Positions 26,465-35,292 of a DNA stretch of 64,000 bases are shown in pieces (position 1 is the first letter of the stretch; each line of letters begins with the position of its first letter). Source of the stretch: Odoribacter sp. Z80 (GTDB lineage: Bacteria > Bacteroidota > Bacteroidia > Bacteroidales > Marinifilaceae); the NCBI RefSeq assembly GCF_009935865.1, contig NZ_QWEL01000001.1, positions 62,001-126,000 on the forward strand, given 5' to 3'. Below the pieces are notes generated by a model. The model was not told the DNA's origin. It was given only the letters and a program-made list of their open reading frames with translations, and searched no databases. The translations under genes were made by a program, and so were the position numbers.

Positions 26465-27037
26465 ATGTTGAATATCGCGTTATTTGGCCCTCCAGGGGCA
26501 GGGAAGGGAACTCAGGCAAAGAAAATTGTTGAAAAATATAACCTGGCCCATCTGTCCACCGGAGATATGATTCGTAAAGAAATAGCCGAAGGTACGGAGT
26601 TGGGAAAAATGGCTCAGGATATTATCAATCGGGGAGAGTTGCTGTCTGATGAATTTGTGGTGAAATTAATAGAAAGCAGTATGGCTGCTTGTAAGGGAGT
26701 AGACGGTTTTTTATTTGATGGTTTTCCCCGTACAGTGGCACAGGCAGAAATCCTGGACCGGATGCTTGAAGCAGAGGGGACACCTCTGAGGGCTTTGATT
26801 TGTATCCATGTGCCTTTTGAAGAATTGAAGCGCCGAATGTTGGAACGGGCCAAAATCGAAGGGCGTGCTGATGATAATGAGGAGGTGATTCAGAAACGTT
26901 TCCGTGAATATAATGATAAGACTGTTCATGTAGCTAATTATTACAAGAATAAAGGGGTACATGTGGATGTGGAAGGTAATTGTCCTGTGGAGGAGGTGTT
27001 TGGTTCCATAACGAAAGCTATTGAAGGAGTGAAGTAA
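26465..27037 (+). CDS. adk: Adenylate kinase
   Basis: Converts AMP + ATP to 2 ADP. P-loop FGPPGAGKGTQAKKI at the N-terminus, AMP-binding STGDMIRKE, the signature FLFDGFPRTVAQAE, and LID-region Arg in ERAKIEGRADDNEEVI. The 190-residue length indicates the short-LID form without zinc Cys, as usual in Bacteroidota. Its stop is ~95 bp from rpmB, which has its own promoter. Confidence 0.96.
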   Translation: MLNIALFGPPGAGKGTQAKKIVEKYNLAHLSTGDMIRKEIAEGTELGKMAQDIINRGELLSDEFVVKLIESSMAACKGVDGFLFDGFPRTVAQAEILDRMLEAEGTPLRALICIHVPFEELKRRMLERAKIEGRADDNEEVIQKRFREYNDKTVHVANYYKNKGVHVDVEGNCPVEEVFGSITKAIEGVK

Positions 27038-27062
27038 ATTCTGATATTTTTTTTGGAATGGA

Positions 27063-27094
27063 TTTGCTTATGTAAAAAAAAAGTATTTTCTTTG
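27063..27094 (+). promoter_or_regulatory. Promoter for rpmB-rpmG-DUF4295
   Basis: TTTG (27063-27066), 20-nt spacer, TTTCTTTG (27087-27094). One mismatch to the -7 consensus with ideal spacing. Confidence 0.5.
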
Positions 27095-27132
27095 CACTCT
27101 GTTTGGAAAGCGTTTATAAAAAATACTGAGAG

Positions 27133-27375
27133 ATGTCAAGAGTTTGTCAAATAACTGGAAAAAGAGCGATGGGTGGTAATCACGTATCTCACTCAAAAAG
27201 AAGAGTGAAGAGAACGTTCTCTATCAACCTGTTCAAAAGAAATTTTTATTGGCCTGAAGAAGACAGATGGATTCGCCTGAATGTTTCAGCCGATGGTCTT
27301 CGTCTGATTAACAAGAGAGGTTTGAGTGCATGTTTGAAAGATGCTACTGCTGCTGGTTTAATTAAAACTATTTAA
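27133..27375 (+). CDS. rpmB: 50S ribosomal protein L28
   Basis: 80-residue basic large-subunit protein: [20 protein letters not shown], then [14 protein letters not shown] and [12 protein letters not shown]. First gene of the rpmB-rpmG-DUF4295 operon, 11 bp before rpmG. Confidence 0.96.
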   Translation: MSRVCQITGKRAMGGNHVSHSKRRVKRTFSINLFKRNFYWPEEDRWIRLNVSADGLRLINKRGLSACLKDATAAGLIKTI

Positions 27376-27386
27376 AATCACTGACG

Positions 27387-27575
27387 ATGGCAAAGAAAAG
27401 TAAAGGAAACAGAGTGCAGGTGATTCTGGAATGTACTGAACAGAAAGAATCAGGAGTACCAGGAATGTCCCGGTACATTACTACCAAGAACAGAAAGAAT
27501 ACTCCCGAAAGATTGGAACTGAAAAAGTACAATCCGTATTTGAAAAGAGTTACGTTACACCGTGAGATAAAATAA
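27387..27575 (+). CDS. rpmG: 50S ribosomal protein L33
   Basis: 62-residue basic protein: [14 protein letters not shown] followed by [23 protein letters not shown] and HREIK. It lacks the zinc-binding CxxC pairs, so it is the Cys-less L33 form. Followed 7 bp later by the DUF4295 gene. Confidence 0.96.
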   Translation: MAKKSKGNRVQVILECTEQKESGVPGMSRYITTKNRKNTPERLELKKYNPYLKRVTLHREIK

Positions 27576-27582
27576 TTGAACT

Positions 27583-27735
27583 ATGGCAAAGAAAACCGTT
27601 GCAACTTTGAAAACCGGAGATGGTCGTGGTTATGCAAAAGTAATCAAAATGGTAAAATCTCCGAAGACTGGTGCCTATATGTTCAAGGAACAAATGGTTA
27701 CCACTGACCAGGTAAAAGAAGTATTGAAGAAATAA
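27583..27735 (+). CDS. DUF4295 small basic protein (Bacteroidota ribosomal protein, bL38-like)
   Basis: 50-residue Lys-rich protein beginning MAKKTVATLKTGDGRGYAKV and containing VKSPKTGAYMFKEQMV. It follows rpmG by 7 bp in the same operon and ends before a strong terminator. The family is DUF4295, restricted to Bacteroidota. From memory, a phylum-specific large-subunit protein called bL38 was found in the Flavobacterium johnsoniae ribosome structure, and I believe it is this family; that identity is recollection, not something the sequence shows. Length, charge and operon position all fit a ribosomal protein. Confidence 0.85.
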   Translation: MAKKTVATLKTGDGRGYAKVIKMVKSPKTGAYMFKEQMVTTDQVKEVLKK

Positions 27736-27756
27736 ATATTTCTTTGTATAAGGAAA

Positions 27757-27781
27757 AGCGCCTTTATAAGGCGCTTTTTTT
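27757..27781 (+). terminator. Terminator after the DUF4295 gene
   Basis: AGCGCCTT (27757-27764) / AAGGCGCT (27768-27775) with a 3-nt loop and a T-run. Confidence 0.92.
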
Positions 27782-27854
27782 ATGTTTGCAAGTGTGGCAT
27801 GTGGGGAATCTTGGATGTGGGTTTCGGGGGTGACAATCAAAACTTGCCAAAAAT

Positions 27855-27881
27855 AAAAAGGTCAGTTTTCACTGACCTTTT

Positions 27882-27882
<1 letters not shown>
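27855..27882 (-). terminator. Terminator downstream of initiator tRNA copy 1
   Basis: AAAAAGGTCAGT / ACTGACCTTTTT with a 4-nt loop, symmetrical, so it can end transcription from both sides. It abuts the encoded CCA of the tRNA. Confidence 0.85.
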
Positions 27883-27956
<74 letters not shown>

Positions 27957-27964
27957 ATCTTAGT

Positions 27965-27980
27965 CAATACTTCCGTATTG
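27965..27980 (-). other. 5' leader hairpin of tRNA copy 1
   Basis: On the transcribed strand CAATAC-GGAA-GTATTG, a 6-bp stem with a GNRA tetraloop, located between the predicted transcription start (~27980) and the mature tRNA 5' end. Also present before copy 2. Confidence 0.6.
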
Positions 27981-27986
27981 CATGTG

Positions 27987-27994
27987 CAAAGATA
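27987..27994 (-). promoter_or_regulatory. -7 element TATCTTTG for tRNA copy 1
   Basis: Exact TAnnTTTG match, 31 bp upstream of the mature tRNA. Confidence 0.65.
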
Positions 27995-28046
27995 ATATTT
28001 TTTTTTACGATTTCCAATGAGATAATGATTATTTTGTCTCAATAAA

Positions 28047-28073
28047 AAAAGGTCAGTTTTTCACTGACCTTTT
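28047..28073 (-). terminator. Terminator downstream of initiator tRNA copy 2
   Basis: AAAAGGTCAGT (28047-28057) / ACTGACCTTTT (28063-28073), loop one base longer than that after copy 1. Confidence 0.85.
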
Positions 28074-28076
28074 TAG

Positions 28077-28148
<72 letters not shown>

Positions 28149-28156
28149 ATCTTAGT

Positions 28157-28172
28157 CAATACTTCCGTATTG
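28157..28172 (-). other. 5' leader hairpin of tRNA copy 2
   Basis: CAATAC-GGAA-GTATTG on the transcribed strand, identical to the hairpin before copy 1. Confidence 0.6.
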
Positions 28173-28178
28173 CGAGTG

Positions 28179-28186
28179 CAAAGGTA
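28179..28186 (-). promoter_or_regulatory. -7 element TACCTTTG for tRNA copy 2
   Basis: Exact TAnnTTTG match at the same distance from the tRNA as in copy 1. The first variable base differs from copy 1. Confidence 0.65.
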
Positions 28187-28270
28187 TGATATATTTTGGA
28201 TAAATCAAATTTTTAAGGTATATATTCTTGCCCATTTTATAAAAATAGCAGGATGTCGAAGTTTTTTGCA

Positions 28271-28278
28271 TATATTTG
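28271..28278 (+). promoter_or_regulatory. -7 element TATATTTG for the DMT transporter gene
   Basis: Exact TAnnTTTG match 29 bp upstream of ATG 28308. Confidence 0.55.
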
Positions 28279-28307
28279 CATGTATATCAGATTGATTTTT
28301 GATAAGT

Positions 28308-29258
28308 ATGGAAACAAATAAGTGTCAAATGAAAGGATTCATTTATGGGATAATTTCTTCTTCTACATTCGGATTGATTCCTTTGTTTGTTTTGCCGGTG
28401 ATGCGGAAGGGGATAGGTATAGATTCGGTGATGTTTTACAGATTTGGAATTTCCGCGTTGATGTTGGGAGTCTGGTTATTGATTCGGCGATATCATTTAA
28501 AGGTGCATTTCCAGGAATTGTTCACTCTTTTGGGCTTGGGGCTTTTTTATGCTGTGACCGCATTATTATTGACGACTTCTTATTTGTATATACCCAGCGG
28601 GGTTGCGACAACCATTCATTTCCTTTATCCGGTCGTGGTGGCTGCGATAATGATTCTTTTCTTTAAGGATAAGGTGTCTTTTCCTTTGCTGATTGCTGTT
28701 TTTATGGCTATCTCAGGGGTATTTCTGTTGAGCCGGGGAGCCCCTTCGGGAGAAATGAATCTTAAAGGGTTCTTATTGGTATTGATGACGGTGATTACTT
28801 ATGCTATTTATATTGTTGGCGTAAATAAATCTTGTGTCCGGGGAATGGAGGGATTAACATTGACCTTTTATGTATTGTCGGTTGGTGCTGTTGTTTTTGG
28901 GGTACACTTGTGGGTAAAAGGAGAAATGCTGGACCGTATACCGGATTGGAGTACAGGTATATATTTGGTTTTACTGGCTTTGATACCGACCTTGGTTTCT
29001 GATTTTACCTTAATTTTATCGGTGCAACATATCGGGTCTACTACGACGGCCATTCTGGGGTGTATGGAACCTCTGACGGCTGTTGTTATGGGGGTATTTT
29101 TTTTAGGTGAGCAGTTGGGGGGATGCCAGGTTGCGGGAATATTGGTTATTTTACTGGCAGTTTCTCTTGTTATATTAACTAATAGTAGGGAGGGATTGAA
29201 ATTGAAGCAGATTCCTTTGAGAATCCGGAGGTCTTTTTTTAATAGTAAAATGGAGTGA
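28308..29258 (+). CDS. DMT-superfamily (EamA) exporter
   Basis: Inner-membrane protein of 316 residues with ten predicted membrane helices in two EamA repeats. The first spans ~5-140, ending VFLLSRGAPSG. The second spans ~150-295 and includes the QHIGSTTTAILGCMEPLTAVVMGVFFLGE segment typical of EamA domains. The family exports amino acids, nucleobases or other small metabolites; the substrate cannot be deduced. ATG 28308 is preferred over the TTG at 28299. It is followed by an acetyltransferase 2 bp downstream, so both are translated from one message. Confidence 0.88.
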   Translation: METNKCQMKGFIYGIISSSTFGLIPLFVLPVMRKGIGIDSVMFYRFGISALMLGVWLLIRRYHLKVHFQELFTLLGLGLFYAVTALLLTTSYLYIPSGVATTIHFLYPVVVAAIMILFFKDKVSFPLLIAVFMAISGVFLLSRGAPSGEMNLKGFLLVLMTVITYAIYIVGVNKSCVRGMEGLTLTFYVLSVGAVVFGVHLWVKGEMLDRIPDWSTGIYLVLLALIPTLVSDFTLILSVQHIGSTTTAILGCMEPLTAVVMGVFFLGEQLGGCQVAGILVILLAVSLVILTNSREGLKLKQIPLRIRRSFFNSKME

Positions 29259-29260
29259 TT

Positions 29261-29794
29261 ATGCTTGTTTTAAGAAGGATAACAGATGCAGAGAATGACG
29301 AATTCAAGCGTTTGGTTGATTTATACAGGGAGGCATTCCCTGAAGAGGAAAGACGTGATATTGAGCAGTTGAAAGTATTGCTAAAGGAGGAGAATTCTAT
29401 GTTTTTCAATGCTGTCGAATATGAGGGTAGGCTGGCAGGTTTGTTGGTATATTGGAATTTTGGTACTTTCTATTATATTGAGCATTTGGCTGTGTTTGCA
29501 GAAATGAGGAATAAGAAGATCGGGCAGCATATTCTGGATTGGGTGAGGGAATATTTAAAAGAAATGTGTATTCTGGAAGTAGAACCTGCCGAGACGGAGA
29601 TGGCTATTCGCAGAATTCATTATTATCAGCGTAACGGTTATCAGATATTGGACAGGCAATATCTTCAACCTTCATATACGGGGGAGGGCAAGCCGTTTCC
29701 GCTCTGGATTATGGGTAACGGGAGTCCTGAAAGTACTGCTGTTTTGCAAAAACAGATAGAAATAATAAAGGAGAAGGTTTATTACCGGCATTGA
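29261..29794 (+). CDS. GNAT-family N-acetyltransferase
   Basis: 177-residue cytosolic acyltransferase. The acetyl-CoA pyrophosphate loop region is YYIEHLAVFAEMRNKKIGQHILDW (R/K-x-x-G-x-G variant), followed by the C-terminal strand AIRRIHYYQRNGYQIL. Target unknown. ATG 29261 fits the family better than GTG 29255. The pairing with a DMT exporter suggests a shared small-molecule or resistance role, as inference only. Confidence 0.8.
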   Translation: MLVLRRITDAENDEFKRLVDLYREAFPEEERRDIEQLKVLLKEENSMFFNAVEYEGRLAGLLVYWNFGTFYYIEHLAVFAEMRNKKIGQHILDWVREYLKEMCILEVEPAETEMAIRRIHYYQRNGYQILDRQYLQPSYTGEGKPFPLWIMGNGSPESTAVLQKQIEIIKEKVYYRH

Positions 29795-29958
29795 TTGCGG
29801 GAGGATTTTGTTGCTGGGTTGACAGGTTCTGACAAATCATTCCGGTTGTAAAAGAGGCTGGAATATTTGACGGGAAGATTTTTATGTCACTTCTGACCAT
29901 GGGGGAAAGACTTTACAGGAAATGGAATCCTCTTTTATGATTTACGGGAGAAATATAG

Positions 29959-29992
29959 AAAAAGGGTTGGCCGTCAAAAGCCAACCCTTTTT
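29959..29992. terminator. Bidirectional terminator between the GNAT gene and tkt
   Basis: AAAAAGGGTTGGC (29959-29971) / GCCAACCCTTTTT (29980-29992); A-run and T-run on both flanks suit termination from both sides. Confidence 0.88.
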
Positions 29993-30010
29993 GTGAAGGG
30001 ACATGATTAT

Positions 30011-32044
30011 TTATTTTCCCAGCATATGGCAGATTTCCTGGTATACGAATTCTCCGGTGAATCCGAACTTTTCGTCCAGTACTTTAGCCGGTGCTGAATA
30101 TCCGAAGTGATTTACTCCGTGAATTTTTCCATTATTGCCGACCAATCCTTCAAGTGTAACGGATAATCCTGCTGTCAACCCGAATTTTGGTTTATCTGCC
30201 GGTATGACCTCGTTCTGATAAGTCAAGGGCTGTTGTCGGAATAATCCTTCCGAGATGGCTGAAACGATTTGGCAGTGAATGCCTTTTCTTTCTGTTAACA
30301 GTTCGGCAGCTTCTACCAGGGTTGCTACTTCTGAGCCGGAAGCGATCAGGATAACATCCGGATTTTCGCCATTTTTAGAAACGATGTAGGCTCCTTTTTC
30401 TGCCTTTGCGGCAATTTCGTAGCGATTGTTCCGGGCAGGCAGGTCGTTGATATTTTGGCGTGATAATATCAGGGCAGTAGGAGTAGAGGTGTTAGCCATG
30501 GCCATTTTCCAGGCAACTGAGGTTTCGGCGGCATCTGCCGGACGAAGGGCTAACAGGCTCATTTTTCCGGAGTGGTTTTGCATTTTTTCCATCAAACGGA
30601 GTTGTGCTTCGTGTTCGATGGGTTGGTGGGTAGGGCCGTCTTCTCCTACCCGGAAAGCGTCGTGACTCCAAATATATTTCACGGGCAACTCCATTAATGC
30701 GGACAGCCGGAAGGCTGGTTTCATGTAATCGGAGAAGACGAAAAAAGTTCCGCAGGCGACATGAATGCCTCCGTGGAGAGCAATACCGTTGCATATCGTG
30801 GCCATAGTTAGTTCGGCTACTCCTGCCTGCAGGAATTTTCCGCTAAAATCACCTTTCACCAGGTTGCGCGCACCTCCTTTGATGAAGCCGTCTGTTTTGT
30901 CTGAATTGGATAAGTCGGCGGAGCTGACAATCATATTGTCTACCTGTTTGGCCAATTCAACCAATACATTGGCAGAGGCGGCACGGGTGGCGATGTTGGC
31001 TTTGTGGGCAATGGCCTGATAGTCGATTTCAGGGGCCTTGCCTGACATGTACTCATGGAACCGGGCAGCTAATTCGGGATTTGCTTTTTCCCAGGCAGCC
31101 TGTTCCGCTTTCTTTTGCTGAACATAAGTCCGTTTTCTTTCCATTGCCTCGGCATATAATTTTTTAACTTCCGGGAAAATGGTAAAAGGTTCCTCCGGGT
31201 TGCCTCCTAAGTTTTCTATGGTTCTTTCAATGGAAGCTCCTGCGGCGCTCAAGGGTTGGCCGTGAGTGGACACTTTGTTGGAATAATCTTCTGAGTTCGG
31301 TCCCAAGGCTCCTTTTCCCATCAGGGTATGACCGATAATCAGGGTGGGGCGTTGGGTTTCCTGCCGGGCGGTTTGGAGGGCGTTACGGATTTCCTCGATG
31401 TCGTTTCCGTTGATGGTGATTACGTTCCAGCCCCAGGCTTCATATTTTTTAGCCGTATCTTCATGAGTTACTTCTTCAACTTTGGTGGAAAGCTGGATGT
31501 TGTTGGCATCGTAAAACATAATGAGGTTGGATAAGCCCAAAGTTCCGGCAATCCGTCCGGCACCCTGTGAAATCTCTTCTTGTATACCTCCGTCTGAAAT
31601 AAAGGCATAAGTTTTGTGCGCCATCCATTCTCCGAAACGAGCTACCAGGAAACGTTCGGCAATAGCAGCTCCTACTGCCATTGTATGACCTTGTCCCAGT
31701 GGACCGGATGTATTTTCTATTCCGCGTTTTACATCTCTTTCGGGATGTCCCGGGGTGATACTTCCCCACTGACGAAAGTTTTTGAGGTCTTCAAGGGTGT
31801 ATCTGCCGGTGAGGCATAGAACTGAATAAAGCATCGGAGACATATGTCCGGGGTCCAGAAAGAAACGGTCCCGGTTGACCCAGGTTGGATCGTCCGGGTC
31901 GAAGTTTAAGAACTCGGAATATAAGATGTTGATGTAATCGGCACCTCCCATGGCTCCTCCGGGATGTCCGGATTTTGCTTTTTCCACCATGGCTGCTGCC
32001 AGAATCCGGATGTTATCCGCCGCTTTGTTAGAAATGTTATTCAT
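30011..32044 (-). CDS. tkt: Transketolase
   Basis: Thiamine-diphosphate enzyme of the non-oxidative pentose phosphate pathway, 677 residues. The N-terminal ThDP/phosphate site is KSGHPGGAMGGADY. ThDP Mg-binding occurs at GDGGIQ-like DGGIQEEISQGA (here SDGGIQEE). The pyrimidine domain contains HDAFRVGEDGPTHQPIE, the transketolase signature. Monocistronic, -7 element TACTTTTG upstream. Confidence 0.96.
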   Translation of the reverse strand: MNNISNKAADNIRILAAAMVEKAKSGHPGGAMGGADYINILYSEFLNFDPDDPTWVNRDRFFLDPGHMSPMLYSVLCLTGRYTLEDLKNFRQWGSITPGHPERDVKRGIENTSGPLGQGHTMAVGAAIAERFLVARFGEWMAHKTYAFISDGGIQEEISQGAGRIAGTLGLSNLIMFYDANNIQLSTKVEEVTHEDTAKKYEAWGWNVITINGNDIEEIRNALQTARQETQRPTLIIGHTLMGKGALGPNSEDYSNKVSTHGQPLSAAGASIERTIENLGGNPEEPFTIFPEVKKLYAEAMERKRTYVQQKKAEQAAWEKANPELAARFHEYMSGKAPEIDYQAIAHKANIATRAASANVLVELAKQVDNMIVSSADLSNSDKTDGFIKGGARNLVKGDFSGKFLQAGVAELTMATICNGIALHGGIHVACGTFFVFSDYMKPAFRLSALMELPVKYIWSHDAFRVGEDGPTHQPIEHEAQLRLMEKMQNHSGKMSLLALRPADAAETSVAWKMAMANTSTPTALILSRQNINDLPARNNRYEIAAKAEKGAYIVSKNGENPDVILIASGSEVATLVEAAELLTERKGIHCQIVSAISEGLFRQQPLTYQNEVIPADKPKFGLTAGLSVTLEGLVGNNGKIHGVNHFGYSAPAKVLDEKFGFTGEFVYQEICHMLGK

Positions 32045-32075
32045 GATTTGTATTGGAGTTTATTTTTTAGTTTCA

Positions 32076-32083
32076 CAAAAGTA
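32076..32083 (-). promoter_or_regulatory. -7 element TACTTTTG for tkt
   Basis: Exact TAnnTTTG match on the minus strand, 31 bp upstream of the tkt ATG. Confidence 0.6.
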
Positions 32084-32145
32084 TAAAAAAGTAATTATAT
32101 CTGTTCATATTATTTTCAGACGGGTTTCAATGCTTTTCATCCGGT

Positions 32146-34674
32146 TCAGAGATTCATATCTTTATAAAGGTGTTCCCACCAGGCCGGTTGTTCTTTCAGG
32201 TATTTGGCAAAGTAGGCCAGGATCGTATTGTTCCAGATGATGCGCTGCTGGTAATCTACGACTGTGTGGTCTGCATTTTTGACTAATACCAATTCTGCGT
32301 CTTTGCCTAATAATTTCAGGGCAGTATATAATTGTATGCTTTGTCCTGTGGGTACATTGACATCTTTGGTGCCGTGGATAAGCAGTAGGGGTACTTTTAC
32401 CTTGTCAGCTTGAAAAAGCGGACTCTGGTCTACGTAAATATCCCGCCTGTTCCAGGGGAATGCATAGGCAGAAGCGTTGGTACTGTAGCCATAGCCCCAG
32501 TAACCTTCTCCCCAATAACCGGCAATCGAAGAAATGCCGGCATGTGATATGGCACAAGCAAACAGATTGGTTCGGGTTGTCAGGTATTCGGTGGTAAATC
32601 CGCCGTAAGAAGCTCCCATACAGCCTATTTTCTGAGGGTCAATGAAAGGGTGGGCTTTTACAAATGCTTTGGTTGAAGCAATAATTTCATCGGCAGTGAT
32701 TTTGCCCCAATTGTTTTGGTGGCGGGCAGAAAATTCCTGTCCGTAACCGATGCATCCGGAAGGTTGCGGGACATACACCACATAACCGTTGGAGGTGTAC
32801 AAATTAAAAGGCCAGCGTCCGCCGAAACTCCGAGCTACAGGAGTTGTTCCGCCATAGTAATACACAATCAGGGGATATTTTTTCTTAGGGTCAAAATTTG
32901 CAGGCAGATAATAACGGCCGTCTATGAGGGTATTTTTGTTGTATTGGTAATCCCAGTCTTTCATTTCACCCAGGACGATATTTTCATATTGTTTTTCCTG
33001 GGGATTATCCCAGAGAGTAGTTTGGTCGGAGGACAGGTTTAAAGTATAGATTTTCGGCGGATAATTGGTGGTGGAGGCTGTATACATCATTTTGTTTGCT
33101 CCGGAAGAAATACTGGTTTGCAGAATGAGGTCGCCGAGACACGTTATCCGACTGAATTTGCCGTTGGCATAGCGGTATAAATAGACAAAATCGGCTTCGG
33201 AGACTTTGGCATATATGTTTCCGTCTGTGTGCCAGACCGCATCTTCTATGGAAGGGTTAAAGCTGCGGGTTATGGGTTCAACCTCATGCTTTGCCAGGTC
33301 GTAAATGTACAGTTGGTTGTCGTATTGGTTGGCAATTGGTTGTTTGCCTGTGTTTTCTCCCATTTTACCGAAAGCCGAAGGGCCTCCGCTGATAAGTAGT
33401 TTTTGGTCGTCGGGGGAGAAACTGCAGTGAATGCTGAATGAGCGGTTTTTCCAGAGGGTATCCACTTTTTGGGTGGTTATATCCATCAAATAAATATTTT
33501 GTTTACTGTAGGGGTATTCCGTATAGGCAGGTTGGGAAGTTGCGAAAAGTAATTTTTTGCCGTCGTGACTGATATCCATCAGAGAAGTACTCAGGTTACC
33601 CCAGGTCAGGCGGGAATGTAATCCTGTTGCAAAGTCGTATTTGCAGAGATAGCTTCGGTTGCGGAAATAGCTTTGACGGTCCTGTATGCCGGCGAGTTTG
33701 CGCAGTTGCCAGTCGGGAGTGCTGTAATCTTCATTATCGTAATAGATAAGGTAACTGCGGTCGGGTGACCAGGTGTGATATTGGATTTTGGTGTCTTCCT
33801 GAATCAGACAGGTTTGTTTTTGTTTTTCAATATCATAACTGAACAGAGACCGTCCACTTCCTTCGTTTTGCATAAAAGAAAGCTGGTCTTTACCCGGAAT
33901 CCACTGAATATAGTAAGCGTTGTTGCCGTAAAATGTATAAACGATTTCTTTATCGGAAATGCGATATACATACGTATTGAACGTCGTTTTTCCGTCAATC
34001 GTGTTGTGTATGCCTATCAAAGCATATTGGCCGCTGGGAGAAACGTTTAATTGTCCGACTTGTTTTCCGTTGAGGATGTCATAAATGTTTTTGCCTCGTT
34101 TGGGAGAAGTCGTAAATTCAACGGGGACAGAGGTAAAATCCTGGTCGGTTGTCAGTCGTACATAAGCAATTTTCCCTCCTTCGGTGAGGGCTTTTATCAG
34201 GATGAGATGTTTTCCCGGAAGCCATTCCCCGGCAATGGTTTTGTTAGCGGGGATGTTGTCATTGACGCTTGCTTTTTTGATACCGTCGATATAGATTTCT
34301 GCATTTCCGAAAAGTTTGACTTCTATTTTGCCGCTGATCCATTCCGGATTGCTGAAGTAGACCGCATAATAGTTTAGCGTAGGCGTTTCCCCGGCAATTG
34401 TTGTTAAAGTATCTCGTTCTGCCGGGGTGACGGTCCAGGTTAGGTGATGAAAGTGATTTTCCGTTTTTCCGGCATCGGGAGTCAGGTTCTTAATATTAAT
34501 GCCGGAATAATCGGTAAGCATGGCATCCGTAAAGAGTTGCCCTTTGACATTCTTGAAGTTACTGAGAGCTGGTTTTTCTATGGGAATAGGAGTCAGGCTT
34601 AACCATTCTTTTACTTCCTGGGCTTGTGTCCCCAACGCAATGGCCATAAAACAGGCCAATAATTTTTTTTTCAT
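32146..34674 (-). CDS. S9-family prolyl oligopeptidase-like peptidase (secreted)
   Basis: 842 residues with a signal peptide (~1-18, ending ALGTQAQ). After it come a PA14-like/beta N-terminal part, a beta-propeller (~200-560), and a C-terminal alpha/beta-hydrolase domain. The triad is visible: Ser in GCMGASYGG (~685), Asp in HGTKDVNVP (~771), His in NADHTVV (~803). This is the dipeptidyl-peptidase/acylaminoacyl-peptidase group; which bonds are cut cannot be read. Periplasmic or surface peptide processing is likely. Confidence 0.88.
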   Translation of the reverse strand: MKKKLLACFMAIALGTQAQEVKEWLSLTPIPIEKPALSNFKNVKGQLFTDAMLTDYSGINIKNLTPDAGKTENHFHHLTWTVTPAERDTLTTIAGETPTLNYYAVYFSNPEWISGKIEVKLFGNAEIYIDGIKKASVNDNIPANKTIAGEWLPGKHLILIKALTEGGKIAYVRLTTDQDFTSVPVEFTTSPKRGKNIYDILNGKQVGQLNVSPSGQYALIGIHNTIDGKTTFNTYVYRISDKEIVYTFYGNNAYYIQWIPGKDQLSFMQNEGSGRSLFSYDIEKQKQTCLIQEDTKIQYHTWSPDRSYLIYYDNEDYSTPDWQLRKLAGIQDRQSYFRNRSYLCKYDFATGLHSRLTWGNLSTSLMDISHDGKKLLFATSQPAYTEYPYSKQNIYLMDITTQKVDTLWKNRSFSIHCSFSPDDQKLLISGGPSAFGKMGENTGKQPIANQYDNQLYIYDLAKHEVEPITRSFNPSIEDAVWHTDGNIYAKVSEADFVYLYRYANGKFSRITCLGDLILQTSISSGANKMMYTASTTNYPPKIYTLNLSSDQTTLWDNPQEKQYENIVLGEMKDWDYQYNKNTLIDGRYYLPANFDPKKKYPLIVYYYGGTTPVARSFGGRWPFNLYTSNGYVVYVPQPSGCIGYGQEFSARHQNNWGKITADEIIASTKAFVKAHPFIDPQKIGCMGASYGGFTTEYLTTRTNLFACAISHAGISSIAGYWGEGYWGYGYSTNASAYAFPWNRRDIYVDQSPLFQADKVKVPLLLIHGTKDVNVPTGQSIQLYTALKLLGKDAELVLVKNADHTVVDYQQRIIWNNTILAYFAKYLKEQPAWWEHLYKDMNL

Positions 34675-34830
34675 ACCTAAGGATTATAATTCTTTTTGGG
34701 TTTTGCAGAAGACTAATAATTTAAGGCGAAGGTATTTTTTTTTAATAGAAAAGAAAGTTAATAACATGTTAAACCCGCGTAACTTATAAAGGAAATGTGC
34801 GTACATTTTCTGAACGATAATTTTAAGTCT

Positions 34831-35277
34831 ATGAAAACAACACTTTGTTTATGGGGGATAATTTTGATCTTGGTTTGTTGTAAATCCCGCGAAAGACTGG
34901 TAGAGCAGAAATTTGATTTTACTTCCCGTCCGGTAAATACAGGAGTGAAAGAGGAGGTACGGGATTCTTTGCAGGGAACTGCATGGCCTGTCAAAATGGT
35001 AAAACAGGAAACTGTTACGCTTACTCAGGGATGCCAGCCTTTGCATTATTGTGTTATTGTCGGCAGTTTTGCTTATCCTCAGAATGCGGTTCGTCTGAGA
35101 AACCAGCTTATGCAGGAAGGTTTTCAGGAAGCTTCCATTTACCGGAATGCGGCCGGGATGTTCCGGGTGAGCATACTTTGTGACGACTCTTATGAGTCAG
35201 CCTGGCAGGAAGTATGCCATATCCGGAGTGAATATCCGCAATACTACGATGCCTGGCTGTTGGAGACAAATTATTAA
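34831..35277 (+). CDS. SPOR-domain lipoprotein
   Basis: 148 residues. The N-terminus has a lipobox (ILILVCCKS), so it should be a periplasm-facing lipoprotein. A SPOR domain occupies the C-terminal ~75 residues (YCVIVGSFAYPQNAVRLRNQLMQEG...). SPOR domains bind denuded septal peptidoglycan. The start at ATG 34831 is chosen over 34795 because it begins the signal sequence. Convergent with the relA-like gene, with only 15 bp between stops and no terminator. Confidence 0.82.
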   Translation: MKTTLCLWGIILILVCCKSRERLVEQKFDFTSRPVNTGVKEEVRDSLQGTAWPVKMVKQETVTLTQGCQPLHYCVIVGSFAYPQNAVRLRNQLMQEGFQEASIYRNAAGMFRVSILCDDSYESAWQEVCHIRSEYPQYYDAWLLETNY

Positions 35278-35292
35278 GTTTACGGGGTACTG

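Noticed and set aside
32146-34674. Dipeptidyl-peptidase IV named specifically
   Set aside because: The triad and propeller fit the S9 family, but subfamily-specific residues cannot be checked without an alignment, so only the family is given.
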